Shown: one piece after another, positions 1 to 11,752 of the stretch
Numbering within the stretch: the first letter of the stretch is position 1
Layout: each line of letters starts with the position of its first letter
Assembly (NCBI GenBank): GCA_018340375.1
Contig: JAFFJZ010000006.1
Location: 18,423,501-18,487,500, forward strand
Direction of reading: 5' to 3'
Origin: Gonatopus flavifemur
Taxonomy: Eukaryota; Arthropoda; Insecta; Hymenoptera; Dryinidae
Length of the DNA: 64,000 bases
Translations under genes and position numbers: made by a program
Notes under the pieces: generated by a model
What the model was told of the DNA's origin: nothing
Seen by the model: the letters and a program-made list of their open reading frames with translations, nothing else
The model's database searches: none

Positions 1-1789
1 TTATACATAATTCAAAACTATAATGATATACCCTCTCACGATATCGTATATCATAAATCATTATACAAAGACAATAGCGCTCGTTCCTTCTTATTCGTTA
101 TCCATTTAGAGTGTATATAGTATTCTTTCCACGTGTGATGTAAAAAATGTTGTGACTGGCATCAGTTAACCAACATTGCATTGTTGGTTAATTGATTTAT
201 ACGAGCAAAGGAAGTACGGAATATATACGTATGGAGTAACGAGTGGATGAAAGAAGAATTTAATGTGAAATCAGAATTAATTGGTGGAGTAATTATAATT
301 TATAATGAACAAAGTGTTATTAGAGTGATAAGAGATAAATGATTTCTCGCTCCTAATGTTGAAATTATACCAAACGAGTTTTGATGGTTTAACTTATGGG
401 AAGTTCATGGGTTTGCGGTGAAAGATATTAATTCATATCTCAATTTAATCTCTCGATAATCTTTTAATAATATCGATAATTATATACAAAGTTTGCAGTG
501 TAAATTCTTGGAATTGTGTACTTCAAATATTTCATATTTAATTATGTAAATTATCAGGGTTTGATCGTTAAGTTAATTATTTCAAGAAAATCATCGTACG
601 AAGAATTTCTAGCAATTCAATTATTTTACCGCGAGGTTGTGCGGTTGGGTGTAGAGTACCTCTGAGGTGAGTCACCTCCGTTGATTAAGAATTTCACATT
701 ATTTCGAGATATAATTATATCGCTCACGTAACAATTTTATTCGATTGATTTGTCAAAACGACAATGGAGATGAAATGGATTGATGTTCCAGAGGATTATG
801 TTTTGTCGCCTACTATATGTTTAGTCTCATTAAAAATTAGGTTTCCAGAGCACACGAAAATTTATATTTATTTGATAAGAATGTATATAATTATTGTTAT
901 CAAAAACATTTGCTGTATTATAATTAGCAACGCGTTGTTAAGCAAGGAAGATAAAAACAAGGAGAGTAGAGTATATACACCAAGTACGGTAACGAGACGC
1001 AAAGTATATACGTTTACCCCAACTGCGAATTATATACGTCGGCGCGTTATTATAGATATTACGTGCATGTAGCGTCTAGTGAGCGACCGCATATAACTTT
1101 GTATTATACATGGATATACGTATGTACATCCATACTCAATGAAAAGGACCACGAGTACTTCATTTATTCTTGAACTCTGCTCATTCAATCAAAAATTTAT
1201 ATTTAATCAAATCCCGCACGTGTGGGCTGAATTATAATGATTCACGATAATAATCGGGCAGTTGGAAATGCATATATTTATACGATTGATCTCGGCGTTG
1301 GAGTCATCGATATTTAATATATGAAGGATTTTAGGGACTGAAATGGACTGGTGATGATGGAAAAAAGAAGACCGTTTATAATTCAATACGATCAACGATG
1401 GTTAAAGGAATTTATAACCACATGTTTTAGTGCCCATCCCAATGACAGCACACAGCGTAAATGACAAGATTACACGCGCATTGTTGCTCATTTTTCAAAA
1501 ACCACACTTTATATTCAGAATGCATCATGGAGTAGGTTAAATCGCTCACGGCGACCTTATTCGCGGGAGCCACTCCTTACGCATCTTAATATTCCAAATA
1601 CCGGCGTGCGATGATCTGACTCACTGTGACACACGTGATCTTGTCTCCCGTAAGTTTACATACAACAACAACAAAATTGTGCTACTTTACAGCGCAATTT
1701 ATCAGAAATGTGGAGATTAAAAGAAATATAGTCATCATTATTATAGATACAAACCCTTCTTTATGAGAAGATCAAAGACAAGCTGGAGG
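1..1789. other. Intergenic, no gene recognised
   Basis: AT-rich sequence with many stops in every frame. The open frames here, such as 764-1072, are low-complexity in translation and resemble no family I know. I see no RNA gene and no clear element boundaries. Confidence 0.6.
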
Positions 1790-1904
1790 TAATGCGGGGT
1801 TTGCGGCGATTTTCTATCAGGGTCTCATCAAAATTTCATCTGGAGTTCCAAAAAATATTCAAATAATAATCGGATAAAGAATCGCCGCAAAACACCCACA
1901 TTAA
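1790..1904. repeat. Short foldback, GCGGCGATT arms
   Basis: The left arm around 1791-1820 (core TTTGCGGCGATTTTCTATC) recurs inverted at 1873-1903 (core GATAAAGAATCGCCGCAAAA). The arms are about 30 bp and the spacer is AT-rich. This is the shape of a small MITE. I could not define a target-site duplication. Confidence 0.5.
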
Positions 1905-1998
1905 CGGTTCATCCGGGTCTTCATCCGAGTTTTTTTACTAGAGCTTTATTCATAAAAATATCAAGTCTAAATAACAGGTCAAAACTTTTGTTTTATTA

Positions 1999-3217
1999 GG
2001 ACCTTGAATGAGTTCTCGCTGTTTTTTTTTACAAAAAAACTTTATTCAAAATATAAGGAACAAAAGCGCTTTATTAAAAGTATTCCCCATCACTAGAGAC
2101 CACTTTCTCCCATCTTTCTGGCAGTATATGAATTCCGCGGTGGAAAAATGACATATCTTTTGAGGCTATCCAAGAATCGACCCATTGCTTAGCTTCTTGG
2201 TAAGAATGAAAACGCTGGTCAGCTAAGCCATGCGCCATCGAACGGAATAGGTGAAAATCGGAAGGGGTTATTATGTCAGGTGAATACGGCGGGTGGGGTA
2301 GAACTTCCCATCGAAGCGTTTCCAGATAGGTTTTCACTGGTTTTGTAACGTGAGGCCAGGGATTGTCGTCTAACAAACTTACTTTGTCGTGTCTCTTCTC
2401 GTATAGCGGCCGTTTTTCTTTCAGGGCTCGACTCAAACGCATCGATTGAAGTCCATAGCGATCCCCTGTGATAGTCTCATTCGGGTTGAGCAGCTCATAA
2501 TAAATTACACCTTCCTGATTCCACTAAATACAGAGAAGAAGCATGGCCAGGCTTACCCCATGATTTTCCACGCTTTGGATTGTCATAGTGTATCCATTTT
2601 TCATCGCCAGTCACGATAAGGTGCAAAAAACCTTTTCGCTTCACCGTTGAAGCAGTAGTTCACACGTGACAAAACACCGTTCGATGTCTCTTGACTTCAA
2701 TTCATACGGCACCCAATGTCCTTGCTTCTAGATCATTCTTGACATTTTTAAACGTTTTGAAACAGTTGACTCATCAACTTATCATTGTTTTCCAAATTCT
2801 GCTAGCGTCTGAGATCGATCTTCATCGAGTAACTCCTCCAATCCTCTGTCTTCAAATCTTTTTGGTGTGCCAGAACGTTTTTTATCCTTAAGTTCAAAAT
2901 CGTTATTTTTGAAGCGTCGAAATCAGTCTCTGCATGTCGTATCCGACAGAGCATTGTCGCCATAAGTCTCAACAAGGACTCTATGTGCTTCAGCTGCAGA
3001 TCTCTTTTGAATACAGTAGTGGAATAAAATTCCCCGTAAATACACTTTAGTTGGCACAAAAGTAGACATTTTCAAAACTAATAAACAATTACTTTGTTTA
3101 CACTAAAGTGAACTATCATACACTGAAATTTTAGGTTAGATACAGTACTTCCTTGCAAGTGCGTACTTCCCTGTCAGTGCCATCTGTGATGAAACAGCCA
3201 GAACTTATTCAAGGTCC
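1999..3217 (-). mobile_element. mariner element, decayed copy
   Basis: A 1219-bp element flanked by TA on both sides (1997-1998 and 3218-3219), the target duplication expected for Tc1/mariner insertions. The ends are inverted: the left begins GGACCTTGAATGAGTTCT and the right, read inverted, begins GGACCTTGAATAAGTTCT, so the terminal repeats match at all but one of the first 18 positions and extend further with a few differences. The length is close to the usual 1.2-1.3 kb. The transposase between the ends is on the minus strand and broken. Both ends are preserved, so this is a whole but dead copy rather than a fragment. Confidence 0.93.
2074..3069 (-). pseudogene. mariner transposase pseudogene
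   Basis: This is the remnant of the DDE transposase that cuts and pastes the element by binding its terminal repeats. The frame starts at an ATG complementary to 3067-3069 and reads the mariner N-terminal helix-turn-helix region. A TGA complementary to 2923-2925 replaces the usual Trp of the RDWFRRF-type motif, a second stop lies near 2782, and several frame changes follow. The first catalytic block (TGDEKW, near 2600) and the last 122 codons (2074-2442) are readable. The C-terminal part holds the second acidic block LLDDN and the third block SPDIITPSDFHLF. That block has one extra residue relative to the usual SPD-PSD form, so the second and third catalytic acids are one residue further apart than in the D,D34D pattern. 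The C-terminus ends with the family-typical ERWEKVVSSDGEYF. The gene cannot make a working protein. Confidence 0.93.
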
Positions 3218-3377
3218 TAATACAAAAATTATAGTGACAATTCCTGATAAACCCATTTTTGTCAAAACAATATTGTCACAATCACGGATGAAAGCTTATC
3301 TCCATAAAAACAATTGACCAAAGTTACGGATCTTCTCCTTTCTTCTCCACAGCAATAACCCCCCCCTCCCCCCTCAC

Positions 3378-3506
3378 CCCGCTGGTGAACAAAAAAATTG
3401 TCTGTGAATCTCTGAGGAACTCTGAATTTATCTGAAAAATTACGAACACCTGCGAATTCTTCAGAAAAACTCTTCATAAATTTTCAAAGAATTTTTTCCA
3501 CCAGGG
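3378..3506. repeat. CTCTGAAA family repeat, copy 1
   Basis: The left end is CCGCTGGTGAACAAAAAAAT and the right end TTTTTTCCACCAGGGC, which are imperfect inverted repeats of each other (CCCTGGTGnAnAAAAT). The interior repeats CTGAA/TTCAG words. Related copies are at 5435, 7946, 30122, 46222 and 60738. Confidence 0.6.
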
Positions 3507-5434
3507 CAACCTGTGTTCAGCAATCTTTTCCAACAAACGCAGCTCTTTCCTACATCAAAATGCTGATAATCTTTCTTATTTTCTTGTAACAAGGCAGGAA
3601 TAAGAAAACATCGTCTTATTTTTCAGTCTTCCTCAAGGACGAGGGAACGTATTTTTCTCCTCCTTTGATGCGGAGGAGAAAAATTCGGTAGGGTCATTGA
3701 GAGAACGAGTATTCGGTGTGAGACAGGATCGTTGTCATGTTTCGTGTTTCTACCAACTAAATTAGAAGCTTTTCGGTTGAAATTGAGGGCCGCAAGCAGT
3801 AAACGACATGGCAGGCGATAGATCGGACACCAAGGCGCTAATTGGCTGCAGAATTTTATGTGCCACTAAATTACTTGATGCAAATGTAGCCGCTTCCGTC
3901 TTCTTACGCACTATGATGCCCTTTTGAATGTATAAGCGTGTTGTACGCGTACACGAACGCGGCGTTCAAAAAGATTTACAACGTTCTCATTATCCTAATG
4001 AAGATGTGTAACATCGTACAGTATCGTATCGTACAGTTCTAGCATATACGAAAATAAAATGAACAGAGAAAAAGCGGTAATTAGCTTTTCTCCCGAACGT
4101 GAAACTTTTCATAGAAATTTTAGTATCTATTCGATTGAACGACGAATTTCCAACAAAAATCTATCAGATTGAATTCCAGTGGATTTTATGGATTTGTTTA
4201 ACCAGAATCATCCTGCTGGCTCGATCCTCGTAACTTTTCTCCTTGTCCCTCGTTGAATATACAACAAGATCAATCTGAGAAGGCACCGATGTTAATCGAT
4301 CAGAAATTACGAGCCACTCTTTTTCAGTATCCAATGTGTCAATGAGTCATTTCACACTTGAAATGTATATTCAAAATTCGTCCGAAATTCTACGTTTGTT
4401 TTCCAAAATAATCACGATATCGAGAGAATATGTACCAAATCCAGTACGAAGAAGAAAACGAACAACAACAGTGGAGATAAATGAAACGAGCAGTCGTTTC
4501 GCGATAAATTTAGTCGGCTCCCTGTTTTTCAGCTCCAGGGTTGGTTGCTCTGGTAGCGTTGTTGCTGCTAAGTCTTTTTACCCGAGGCAAACTTTTTCGG
4601 TTATACGATCGGACGTTTTGTAACACGGCTTCGAATGAAAAAAAAAATGAGCGTAAGAAAAAGTAAGATAGAGAACAGGTTAGCCTCTCACGATGGATTT
4701 AATTAAAAAACATAATTTAGAAGGCAGGATACAACAGGTAGCTCCACTCTGGTGGGAACTAGCAAAGGCTGTATCAGACTCTGTCACTCTCATGAATAAG
4801 ATTATTAATCCAGCCTACTCTGCGGCCAAAACTCTTCTCATCCCTCTATCTCTTTCGTACCTTCCTCTCGCACAAAGGACTCTTCTTCTCGCCTCTCTCC
4901 TACTGTAATCATCAACAACCGAGAATCATTTTGAGACCTTCGATATTTCGAAGTCTCTAAAAGTTTCGCTCAGGTATATAATGTTGATACAATATACTCG
5001 TATGCGAATAACGAACAGATTTCGGTTATGTAATACGAGGATCATTGATTGTGAGAAATTGGAACTTAGATTCAAGGGATTTTTCAGATCTATTTTTTTA
5101 CAATTCTTGAGGTTGATAGATTGCGTTTAAGATATTAAGTTATGGTATGCGTTGTCGTAGGACCTCTTTGTAGGAATAACGGAAGAAAACCAAAAAGAAC
5201 CGATTGTTCAGAGTTTATTATCAAATACAGCGTGCTGATGTTGGCTGATGAGCGGAATAGAATTTTGTCTGAAAAAGCATTTGGGGAACGATTTTCAGAA
5301 GAACATTCCACGAATGAGGACTGTTCAAAGAGGGTGGATCAGGGGTGGATAGGAAAAGGTTTACTATGGTAAATTTCTACTAGGATGTGTGTTTGAAGTG
5401 ATTACTGAAGTTACCTTCTTCAATAATAATGATA

Positions 5435-5574
5435 CCCCGGTTGAAGAGATCCTCAGAAAATGCCTGGAATTATCAGAGTTTTTCAGACAAATCCAGAGTT
5501 CTTTAGAGATATTCCAAAGTCCAATAAAATTCCAGGTTTTTTCCAGATTTTCAGAGAAATTTTGTTCACCAGGG
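5435..5574. repeat. CTCTGAAA family repeat, copy 2
   Basis: The ends are inverted. The left starts CCCCGGTTGAAGAGAT. The right, read inverted, starts CCCTGGTGAACAAAATTTC, then runs through CTCTGAAAATCTGG and CCTGGAATT words that also occur near the left end (GCCTGGAATTATCAGAG). The structure is a 140-bp foldback with a short loop. Confidence 0.6.
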
Positions 5575-6624
5575 TAGGGTTGTTCCATTAAGCACTAGTA
5601 ATTCAATACAGTGTTTGAGAGGCCGGCCTCGAGGATTGATTAACACGAATCTTCCTGAAAACAAAGGATTTTAAAGAAAATTCAAGTATCGAGTCTTGAT
5701 ATCATTTGAATTAATTAGAAGAAGTGAAGAACATGCTTCATTCTCTGCTATTTTTTATAAATTTTCAATTAATTCTTCAAATTACCAACAATTACAAGTA
5801 AACGATTGTCTCTCTATGTTTATGAAAACGACTAGTATTATGTGTGCTTTCTCTACCTGAAACTTGTATAGTAATTATAAATTATCATACATTATTGTAC
5901 GTCAATGACGAATGAATGTGTCATAAAGGAGATAAAACCTCAACATAAAATATCACTTTCAACAAGTAGCGTATTTGTTTTCTTCTTTGTTTATAAATAT
6001 ACCATCAGCACACATTCTTCATTCTGATTGTGAGATAAAAAAATAATTCAAACTCCTTAATCGTATGCAATAGATTCTCTACATTTTTCAACCGAATCGA
6101 GGAAAATATATTACTCGCTCTGTAATATTTTTAAAATTTGAAATATCAAGTGTGGAGTGAGCTCTCGAAGTTGTTGAAAAGCAGATATTTGAGGGTTTGA
6201 GGAAAATCGCAATTCCAATCAATCATTTCTCGTAATTCTCGAAAATTAAATACAAAAACTGAATCATGACCGACCATGTTAACCAAGTTACAATTTACTT
6301 GCAACAACAATAAGGGTCAATGTTGAAAACATTCAAAGCTCATTATCTACTTTTGAACGCACCACCACTTTGGGCTGCTTATCGCTTTACGTTGGGTTAC
6401 GGCTGCGTGTCGGTCGACGATTGCATGTAGAGGCTGATAACTAAATAATTAGCATTGAAAATAACCTACACATTCGTTGTGGTTCTTATCAGCTCATCAC
6501 TACGTCTTTCACAATGCAAAGCGATATTTGCCGAGCTATATCCTAATAAAACTCACACCGACGTGTAGAAACTTTACACGAATAAATAATTTTTTTCGCT
6601 TTTGTTTTGCATTGCACATTCACT

Positions 6625-6640
6625 GGGGGGGGGGGGGGGG
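6625..6640. repeat. Poly-G tract (16 G)
   Basis: An uninterrupted run of G in otherwise AT-rich DNA. Tracts like this are prone to length error in assemblies. Confidence 0.95.
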
Positions 6641-6757
6641 TTACCTCGCATTCGAAAATTCGAACGTGATTATTCTTTGGTTACGTCAATTAGAACAAGA
6701 TGAAGAGTGTTTTTTGTATGTTGATGCACTCAAGTAGCAATGCTGTAGTAATTTACG

Positions 6758-6869
6758 AGTTTTGTAACGCTTGACTAGCCAAAAACTAGACGCTTGCAAG
6801 TAACCCACCTGAAACCCTACGAGGCATTTGCAAGCGTCTAGTTTTTGGCTAGTGAAGCGTTACAAAACT
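6758..6869. repeat. Near-perfect 112-bp hairpin
   Basis: The left arm reads from AGTTTTGTAACGCTTGACTA at 6758 through ACTAGACGCTTGCAA. The right arm is its inverted copy at about 6826-6869. The arms are about 43 bp with one or two mismatches, and the loop is about 25 bp. The shape suits a tiny MITE; it would also fold as a strong RNA hairpin if transcribed. No second copy was noticed in this window. Confidence 0.75.
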
Positions 6870-7945
6870 TGTCAATGGCTAGAGCATTTCTACTAGGGCA
6901 GTCTCTTTACGGAATACACTTCGTTTATTGTCCTTATTTTGAATGAATATCCTCGAAGGTGAAGAATAGGTGAATAGTTGAATGAAGGTTGGACAGCTAA
7001 ACAATCAGATCGGGTTGAAAAATCATTCCTTTCCGACGAAAAATGCATTTCTTGGACCTCAATCTTCCCACCAAAACAGCAATTGCTGACGTTTCAATGG
7101 GCCTCATCAATGGTCCTTCAAAACACCTGCAGTTGTGGTTGGTTACCATCAAAGCTTCGTCAAGAAGGCCCAGTCTGAATCAGTAGCGAAAGAAAAATTA
7201 CAAATTAAAATACTGAGAAATAGCATTTACCAACTTTGCTCAGATTTGGATATCTTCGACAGTGCTCGGAGCTTTGAAATCTAAATTTGGTGTCAGTGCA
7301 AATCAAGTGGAATCTACGCAATAGCGTAGAAAGAAATTCACCGCACCATCCTAATAAATTCCATACAAAAATTCTGCTGTCACCTTTTTCTTATCGTGGG
7401 AAAATTTCACAATTAATTCTCAAAGAGTGCACATAAGAAATTGTTTCAACAGTCCCATATTAAATAAAGATATTTTTCCTCAGGGTATTTGGTCAACACA
7501 AGACGGAGAAGTTGATCATATCAGTGTTTTAACTCTTCTGGTAAGTCCTCTCCTCAGAGTTCATTGCACGACTTCTATCCTGCACACTCGGTATTATTTC
7601 GATTCGCTAGGTTATTATTTCAAAACGAATTCAGAGTCCAACTCTCGACGCCACGTATTCCCTTTCGTATTGAAAAAATCTTGAACTATAGGTGAAAGGT
7701 AAGTGGAGTCGATGCAAACCTTGGATGCGGTTTTTCATATGCATCGGTCGATGAACACCCCACATCATTCACCAATTTCGCACCCTCGCTGTCATTCCGT
7801 TGTCACGCGAGTCGACTACCTCTCTTTTATCGAGTGACTTACGATATAATGCCTTCGTAAGATTCCATATTTTTAACGAATCTTTTATTACTCGAGCGCG
7901 CTGTAAAAAAATTGGATATTTACTGCGTCTTGGTACTAGTAACTT

Positions 7946-8028
7946 CCCTCGTGAAAAACAATCTCTCTGAATTTCACTGAAAACCTCTGAAATTTTCAGG
8001 CATTTTCAGAGGAATTCTTCCACCAGGG
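7946..8028. repeat. CTCTGAAA family repeat, copy 3
   Basis: An 83-bp short form. The left end is CCCTCGTGAAAAACAATC and the right end GAATTCTTCCACCAGGG. CTCTGAA and TTTTCAG words lie between. It probably folds into one hairpin. Confidence 0.6.
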
Positions 8029-9070
8029 TTTCAGTAGATCTACTGAAATTTCATGCCTCTTCTTGCTGCAATTACTGCAAATGTACCGATTAATGACTCA
8101 TAAGAAAAATACTACAATTGTTCAGTAAAAATTGTTTACAGTGTACAAAAATATGGATGGTAGGAATCTTGAGTTCCCGAGTAAGATATTTGACAGAGAC
8201 GTCGGAAGTGGTTCACCACAAGCGTCGGTTGGTAGACATCCTATGGTTTACTCAATTCTCACCCTCGTACTGTCAGTTGGCTGTCATGCGACCCCTTCCC
8301 TTGTCTTCTGCTTTCCAAGTTTACCACATACAGCTGCCACGTGACCCATGAACATTTCTGGTCAAACGCCTACCATGTTTTACATATATTACCTCCACAT
8401 TCGAAATCTTATTTGCGGTATCTCACGTTATTATTCCTTTCTTACAATTCATTGAATCATTATAAAGAAACCCTGATAAAGACACAGAGAATTTACGAAA
8501 AAAATCTGTTTCAGCAGAGTTTGTTGATTATTCATGGTCTACAGATTCAGTAATTCAAATTGAAACAAAGAGCCAAGTACCCTGACTGATTCGACGAACC
8601 ATAACTCTTATTCGATCTGTTATAGATTTCATTCGCCACACGGTTGGATCATTTCGCTATGCATCCATGATCAGAACTATTCTATCCGACTTGTCCATCC
8701 GTGTAATTTCATTAAAATATTCTTAAAATAGTGTTATTCGGGTGATGAAAACAAGAAGCATTTATTTTATTCAATATACATTAATGTTTATAAAATTCTT
8801 GGAAGGCGTTCTTGGTCATCGTTCGATCTAAAGAGAAATTACAAGAGAAAGAAAAGATACGATTTTAATTTATGCGCGGCACAACTCGAGACGTTATTAG
8901 TTCTAGTTCTACCTTCTCTCTTCTCCTGTCTTTGCATCGAAGTGCTTATGGGCGTAACGTCAAGCGGCTAAAACAAAGGATCCTCTTTCCAATGCCCATC
9001 CTACGTCGTCATATTTGTCGATTCCCTTTTGACCGAGCCGACAAGAGAGAACAAACTACCCAACAAAATC

Positions 9071-9088
9071 GACTGACTGACTGACTGA
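9071..9088 (+). repeat. (GACT)n microsatellite
   Basis: Four to five consecutive GACT units followed by degenerate ones. Confidence 0.9.
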
Positions 9089-9480
9089 ATGTTTGACTGA
9101 CGGATACGGATGATGACATTTTATTGGTGATTTTATACGCTCCGTGGAGTTTGCTTTCGCTCATCTTCTGTCATTAAGGGCACTCGAGCGCTGCACACAA
9201 CGATAAGTGTCAGATTTGTTCTCAACAAATACGAATTGAAATGTTGTAGAGTGATTTGGTTTTGATTGATGCCAGAATATTAACACTCTGAATATGTGTA
9301 ACAAACATCGGTCAAGCTGAGCGATGATGTAATTAATTCAAGCAGTATATCTTGCGTAAGACCGTGGAAGAGCTCTCAAAGCTCCTATCCTTTCACAGTC
9401 GTTAATTTAAAATATTCTTGTTTGTTCATTCATTCCATGTTCATATCTTAATGAACGAAGACGATGAAGGTGAAAAATGA

Positions 9481-9507
9481 TTCATCATCACCATCATCAT
9501 CATCATC
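9481..9507 (+). repeat. (ATC)n microsatellite
   Basis: About eight CAT/ATC units with one interruption. Confidence 0.9.
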
Positions 9508-10061
9508 GTACCAAATAATTACCTTTTGAATTCTATCGGAGAGTCGATGAAACGAGAAGTTTTCGTATATTGCTACACGGTATACTTCCACTATACATTG
9601 TAAAGCGATTATATTCACGCGAGGTAGCTCGTAGGTTTCTTGGAAATTTGCGTAAAAGAAGACAATCAAATTCCCCGATATTGGATGAAACACAAAGAAA
9701 GGTGATTTTCAGGGGGGGAAAAAATGGGCGATGCGTGCGTAGCTCGCATAACGTTCTTCTCTTCGTCTTTCGGCCTCTTGCCGAAATGTGAGAACGATTA
9801 CACCGGTTTGGGGAACGGAAATCTAAGATTCCTATGCATAGAGTGAATTTTCTCGAGTGCCCCTTGACGTTTTGTATGAATAAAGAGAATCACCACGGGA
9901 GAATCAATCGGATTCATCTACCGTCGAGATTGAAGCACGAAGAGGGAGGATTAATTGAGAGGCGTCGTTGTCTCTACATAGGACACTGTCATATTGTTCC
10001 ACTGGATCAATACCTCTACACCCTACCTCTACAACCTGCATCACCCTAGAGAGAAGCTTGA

Positions 10062-10073
10062 GGGGGGCGTGGC
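10062..10073 (+). promoter_or_regulatory. GC box candidate (GGGGGGCGTGGC)
   Basis: This matches the GGGGCGTGG-type site bound by Sp/KLF proteins, about 1.7 kb before the Sp8/9 coding exon. A single short match in 64 kb is weak evidence. Autoregulation is only a hypothesis. Confidence 0.25.
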
Positions 10074-10785
10074 TCGTACACCGGTGGAGAGATACTCTGT
10101 CTCCCTCTTTCCTGACGCAACTACCTCTCAACTACAGGGAAACGCGAAGGGATGTTTCTGTCTTCCACTCTTCGTCCTAGGGGCTACTGACGGATGAGCA
10201 AGCGCCAAAAGTACCAGTTTCCAACTCTCATTCGTCTATGAGGATTCAGCACAGGATTGGATATCGTAAAACGATCAAGGGAGTACTGTTGTAAGAAAAA
10301 GAGTGTAGAGGGAAGGGGAATAACGACAAGATAGAGTAAGAGAGAAAAAGGAGAAAATGGGTGCTCAAGGACACATTCTATATAACGTTATAATTAAAGA
10401 CAATGACGGGACGAAAAGAGTGGATCGTCAAGGAATAATATAACTATCGAATTCTTATTAAGGAATATACAACGGTTTGAGGTCAACGTTCTTCACTTCT
10501 CTCGTTTTTTGCTCGTCGATACGGCACACGTGCCACCTTGATCGTGCCTATTCGATTTCCTCGTCGATTTTGATCGTTGCGTGAAATCGCAATTGAGAGA
10601 ATAAAATAACTGAATTCATTAAAATCGAGTATATACATCGGTGTATTACATCATTTCACACGAGTCCGTACCGAGAGGTCGGATACCCAACCCGACAGGT
10701 TAAATCTCTCTTCCTTTCTCTCTTTCCACATTTCTTTTTCTTTAGAAGTTTACGCGTTTACGTTTGCTTTAGCCCGTTGTTGTTT

Positions 10786-11242
10786 TTCGTCGGTTGGTGT
10801 TCGTGCAAGGTCGAACCGCGTGGGGGCGTGTCGCCTCGATGGCGCCGGCTGCTAATGGCCGCGCGGCCCACCAGACTTTAATTTCCTGCCGCTTCCGCGG
10901 ACCCTTTGCCTTTACCTCTCTTCTTCCCTTCGCTCATCGTGTCCAAATCCGCTGCTCCTGCTGCTTCTGCCGCTGGTACCCTGGACAAGACCGGATCTTC
11001 TATCCTCATTCAGCCTCCGGCCTTTCGGTAGCCGTACCGTTGGACCACACTCGTCCTCCAACCTTGCGCGGATACCCTCACCATGATTTGCATGAAACTG
11101 CCCTTGATGAGCTTGCTTTGATCCGCCAGAAGGCTCATTATCCTCGTAGTGTTGGGGGAACGAATGGTGGTAGGGGTAGTAGTAATAGTAGGGACGATCA
11201 ACGTGGTTCATCATCGTGACTATCATCGCCGGAAGCGCCGAT
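10786..11242 (+). promoter_or_regulatory. GC-rich island, possible 5' exon of Sp8/9
   Basis: This 450-bp block is much richer in G+C and CpG than its flanks. It includes a 12-bp palindrome GGCCGCGCGGCC (10857-10868) and a GTGGGGGCGTG stretch near 10820. It ends at a good donor consensus, GAT/GTAAGC at 11242/11243. Joining that donor to the acceptor at 11752 would give a 510-bp intron. The frame that would run into the coding exon hits TAG about 17 codons upstream (near 11190) and has no ATG after it, so with this donor the block would be 5' UTR and translation would begin at the ATG in the next exon. Both strands hold stop-free stretches (10794-11219 plus, 10912-11226 minus), which GC content alone could explain. 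Promoter, 5' UTR exon or neither remain possible. Confidence 0.35.
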
Positions 11243-11752
11243 GTAAGCGGTTTCTGGTGAAAGTTTTAGTCAAGGAATAAAAGCATATATTCTCTTTGTG
11301 GTATTGTCAAACGTTGGATCCAACCAGGTTCTCTTACTTTGTTGTATTCATTTATATGCGGGGAGGGAAATTTTTTAATTCAAAATTCGATACAAAGATA
11401 CACAACCTATCCAATCAAATTCGATGAAAAAATTCATAAACATCGGACATTCATCATACGGGATGGCAACTTAATCTTCGATAAACTGATTTCATCGTTT
11501 CATTTATCGAATGAATTTCGTCTGACTTGTAATCTTTCACGACGAGACCACCAACTTTGTATCATTACGGCCACCGTATTACCCATCCAAATTGAATAAT
11601 AATCATACGAAGCGTGGAATTTAATTGCAGCAACTGTGAAAGAAACGAATAATTTCGAAAGCAAATATCAATGATCAAATTTTGTTCGAACAATAACTGC
11701 AGAATATGTTTGAATCGAATTAATAATCAACGATTGATTTTCTGTATTGCAG
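11243..11752 (+). other. Intron preceding the Sp8/9 coding exon
   Basis: AT-rich sequence ending in TTTTCTGTATTGCAG at 11752, with a short pyrimidine-rich tract before the AG. The acceptor is well supported because protein homology begins immediately after it. The 5' limit at 11243 is inferred from one donor-like GTAAGC and could be wrong; the true upstream exon may lie elsewhere. Confidence 0.55.

Larger units (their letters stand above)
3218..6757. other. Intergenic, no gene recognised
   Basis: Apart from the two CTCTGAAA repeats and the G tract listed separately, I see no gene. Open frames at 4336-4623, 4693-4908 and 5142-5372 are short and uninformative. A polypyrimidine C tract lies at about 3360-3380. 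Confidence 0.55.
6870..10785. other. Intergenic upstream of the Sp8/9 locus
   Basis: No gene recognised. It holds one CTCTGAAA repeat (7946-8028) and two microsatellites. CpG-containing, less repetitive sequence becomes common from about 8.9 kb, which would suit regulatory DNA of the downstream gene, but I see no defined element beyond the GC box listed separately. Confidence 0.5.

Noticed and set aside
11747..11752. Start of the Sp8/9 protein at the TTG upstream of the acceptor
   Set aside because: TTGCAG is the end of the intron (polypyrimidine tract plus AG), not coding sequence.
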